From Seriola aureovittata (Eukaryota > Chordata > Actinopteri > Carangiformes > Carangidae): a DNA stretch of 64,000 bases. Under the pieces are notes generated by a model that was not told the origin of the DNA, did not search any database, and saw only the letters and a list, made by a program, of their open reading frames with translations. Positions 61,498 through 64,000 of the stretch are shown here, in pieces (position 1 is the stretch's first letter; every line of letters begins with the position of its first letter). A program made the position numbers and the translations under genes. The DNA is taken from contig NC_079380.1 of NCBI RefSeq assembly GCF_021018895.1, positions 3,138,236 through 3,202,235 on the forward strand, written 5' to 3'.

Positions 61498-63723
61498 CTG
61501 GGGAAGGAAAGTAAATCAGGATTACACTAAGATCAAAACAAGACAAGTGTGGATATTACAGGAAATAATACCACTAACAACACCCAAATGACAACAACTG
61601 AACCTCCATATATGCAGCTGCTTTTTCTCAGTCCCCCACTTTTCTCCTGTTTGGATGAGTAGTTAGAAAAGAGGGGCTCACTGGGTGAATGGATAAGACC
61701 TGGGCTCAAAGACAAAAGAGATGCTTTGAATTGAACTGTTTGTGTCATTGTAAGAGCTACAGTCTACAGCCAATTATACAGACAGGGACCCATAAAAAAC
61801 CTGGTAAGATACCACAAACCTTGGGAGACACATTAAGGCTCACCACGAAGAAACTGAGGCAAGTTAACGCAACATTAGCTAACTACTAAAGTCAGTGGTG
61901 TAATATCATGTATTAGCACCTCACAACAATGGGACGTTGCTACATTACTATAGTTTCACTGAAGGTTATTAGCCCAGTTAGATACGTTGGCTAACTTTTC
62001 ACTTTCTTTGTTTAAGTGTATTAAACATTTTATCCACGTTAAAGCTACAGAACCTAACTGCCATACACATGATGGGAATCAGGTGTTGATTTTGGATGAG
62101 TCCATGGCTAAACGTAGTCTATTTGTGACATCTACTGGTTATTAAACTGCACAGCACATAATGTAGAAGATTGTTCTGGGCTCTGATAAAGTCTGTTGGG
62201 CAGTAGTTAGCTGTCTTTTACTTGGCTTGTTTTGTGTACTCCCTATTATAAACACTGTATAACATAATCTAGTACAACACAAAGGCCAACAAAATGAATG
62301 AATAAAATCAATAATAATAATAATGAATAAAATCAACACCTTTCTTGCACAGTCCTGACAAAACTCAACATTATTAGCGTGGAATTTAATGCAGGACTGT
62401 TGTACAAGGTTGTTCCTGATTGTGAAGTTTTCTTTTCTCTAGATACTTTCTGACTCACTCGTATTGCAAAAGTTGGATTGGATTTGCTAATAATGTTGCA
62501 TTTTTACAGACGTAATTGTTTATCCTCTTTCAGACTTTGAGTTGAATAAAAAATTGACTAAAAATAAAAAGAGCGAGGTCGACTGAATATGGCTCAAACT
62601 AAGACTAGATCTAAAATTAGCTGTGCTGAGTAAATGGTTTGCTAACACATCTGCTATAGCAACTTTGTTTGGTGATAATATATCAGATATTGTGTGTTTT
62701 CCTGCTGCCCCCTACTGGCCCCCCCAAAAAAGTAAATGAAGTTAAAGTCACATAGAAATAAGACCATCCCTCATTTTGCTGTGGTCTTGAGGATTAACCA
62801 ATTTAAAGAATTTCTGTTTTTGAGGTTATTCATAAAGTAGTAGCTTTATGCTAAGACTTACCCAAGCACCTCTGGACACGGCGTACTCCACTCTCTCTGA
62901 GCCATCAGCGTCCTGATAGACCAGGTCAAACTTCCCGGGCCCCACAGGAGCTGAGAGAGATGGAGAAAGGTAGGAACAATGACAAATGTGTCTCTACCCA
63001 ATCTGTTCTGTTTCTGTTAAGTAAATTAAAATTCCATGACTTCTGCTCAGAAAGGAAATCCAAGAGCAATAAGAAAGTTTTACCCCTTAAACTATAACAT
63101 ATTGTAAAACTATTTTAGGCGTTGCTGGTATTGTTTTCACCTTGTGAGTCTGTGTGTGCGTATTACTGAAACTTCCATTCATAAGTCTTATGTTAATATG
63201 GGGAGAGAGTGTGAGAGAGGAATTTTCCCAATTTGGTATTACAGAAGCAAATCCTAACCAACTTTAGGAATCCTATCTTATCTCAGGTTAGGAAATCCTA
63301 AACACTCAATCCAACATTGGTTATCAACTTTATGGCTGTTACCCAGCAACCAACGCCACTTTTCTTATCTCATCTCGTTGAGGTATTTTTGTAAGCCTTA
63401 TTGAAACGTTAACTTATTATCTTTGAACAAGGCATTTTAAAATGTGATTGAGAGTGTTTGTGTCAGCGGTGAAATCATCCCTACCTTGAGAGACATGAAG
63501 CAGTTCCAGTTCAATCTGTTTGCTTGTGGGGTCAAAGCTCACAATCTTTCCCTCCTAAAATGGGCAGTAACATGGTTAGCTTTGTGATTCCAGTGTGAAT
63601 GAACAGTTAAGACTTCATTAAGACGATATCTCCAAGGTTTTTGTGGAGAACTGCGGCAGAAATGATGACACTCACCTTATATTCTGATATCTCTGGTGTG
63701 TAGTTCTCACCTAGCTCCAGCAG
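61450..63723 (-). CDS. coil: coil (coilin p80), 3' part, four exons
   Basis: Coilin is the nuclear scaffold of Cajal bodies and works in snRNP assembly. Four minus-strand exons (63676-63723, 63485-63554, 62862-62950, 61450-61497) join in frame and encode the C-terminal Tudor-like domain. The encoded text is LLELGENYTPEISEYK, EGKIVSFDPTSKQIELELLH, VGPGKFDLVYQDADGSERVE, YAVSRGAW and WDSLLEPRLVI, then TAA. The pattern LLEL..Y.P.(I/V)S(E/D)YKEG, PGKFDLVY, VEYAV and the final DPRL/EPRLxI matches vertebrate coilin, as I know the family. The protein ends almost at once after the domain, without the short tail of the human protein. The N-terminal oligomerisation domain and the disordered middle lie to the right of the window. 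Confidence 0.9.
61498..62861 (-). other. coil intron (last)
   Basis: AT-rich with no exon or recognisable element. The microsatellite-like 'aataataataat' near 62310 is too short to list on its own. Confidence 0.55.
62862..62950 (-). CDS. coil: coil third-from-edge exon (Tudor-like core)
   Basis: 89 bp, phase 1 in and phase 0 out, acceptor tctctcag, donor GTAAGT. It encodes PVGPGKFDLVYQDADGSERV and EYAVSRGAW. Confidence 0.9.
63485..63554 (-). CDS. coil: coil exon
   Basis: 70 bp, phase 0 in and phase 1 out. It encodes EGKIVSFDPTSKQIELELLH and VSQ. Acceptor attttag, donor GTAGGG. Confidence 0.88.
63676..63723 (-). CDS. coil: coil exon nearest the right edge
   Basis: 48 bp, phase 0 both ends. 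It encodes LLELGENYTPEISEYK. Acceptor gttcacag, donor AAG|GTGAGT. The next upstream exon is not in the window. Confidence 0.86.
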
Positions 63724-64000
63724 CTGTGAACACACAAACACACAAAGACATGACGTTAGGAAATAAACCTCACAACTACACACAAAGTTCAGTCTTTTAC
63801 TTTGACAAAAGATTGATGCACTGAATTAATTAACACTACTGCTTTTCCTTTATTGATAGCAGATGTGAGCTCTGTGTCACGATGAAAGACACATCATGAA
63901 CATGGCTCATTACTCCCTGCATTTATATTAGATTAGATGAATTCATCTTAAAACAACATAAAAAAAAAAAGCAAATAGTAATTTTGACTCCAACAAACAG
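63724..64000 (-). other. coil intron at the window edge
   Basis: No exon seen. An A run lies at 63960-63970. Confidence 0.5.

Overview
The window is vertebrate nuclear DNA, almost certainly from a ray-finned (probably percomorph) fish. It has short coding exons with GT-AG splice sites, many CA/GT microsatellites, and fish-type mobile elements: Tc1-like, hAT, L2-like LINE fragments and the 'acttttacttaagtaca' dispersed repeat. There is no bacterial-style gene packing. All four supported protein-coding genes are on the minus strand, so they read from right to left.

Layout by region. At 1659-3075 are the first two coding exons of igf2bp1, an RNA-binding protein; the rest of the gene lies beyond the left edge. 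At 3.1-20.5 kb is a long stretch with a promoter-like area, dispersed repeats, one orphan signal-peptide-like first exon (14464-14515) and a CpG-rich block (15.2-16.1 kb) without an assigned gene. At 20580-32634 (first exon perhaps near 35.5 kb) is a C2H2 zinc-finger gene that I cannot name. It includes a 30-codon cassette exon (25918-26007) that duplicates its last finger. At 35.8-44.0 kb is a gene-poor, repeat-rich stretch. It holds a frameshifted relic of a fish NLR-family exon near 37.1 kb and a complete but dead hAT element (41780-44016) with terminal inverted repeats and an 8-bp target duplication. At 44117-59495 is rab11fip4, rebuilt here from 15 exons as a continuous 616-codon frame. 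At 61450-63723 are the last four exons of coilin (coil), whose 5' part lies beyond the right edge.

The genes do not form a functional unit. igf2bp1 acts in mRNA localisation and stability, the zinc-finger protein is a putative nuclear regulator, Rab11-FIP4 is a recycling-endosome adaptor, and coilin is the Cajal-body scaffold. Human IGF2BP1, RAB11FIP4 and COIL are all on chromosome 17q, so the block looks like a rearranged piece of ancestral vertebrate synteny.

The points most worth a second look are the duplicated zinc-finger cassette exon flanked by GU-rich repeats, the hAT element about 100 bp past the rab11fip4 stop with another TIR element nested in it, the NLR relic, the orphan signal-peptide exon, and the CA/GU repeats set against several splice sites. 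I found no clear new biological system. Exon coordinates were worked out by hand from splice sites and phase and have not been checked against transcripts.
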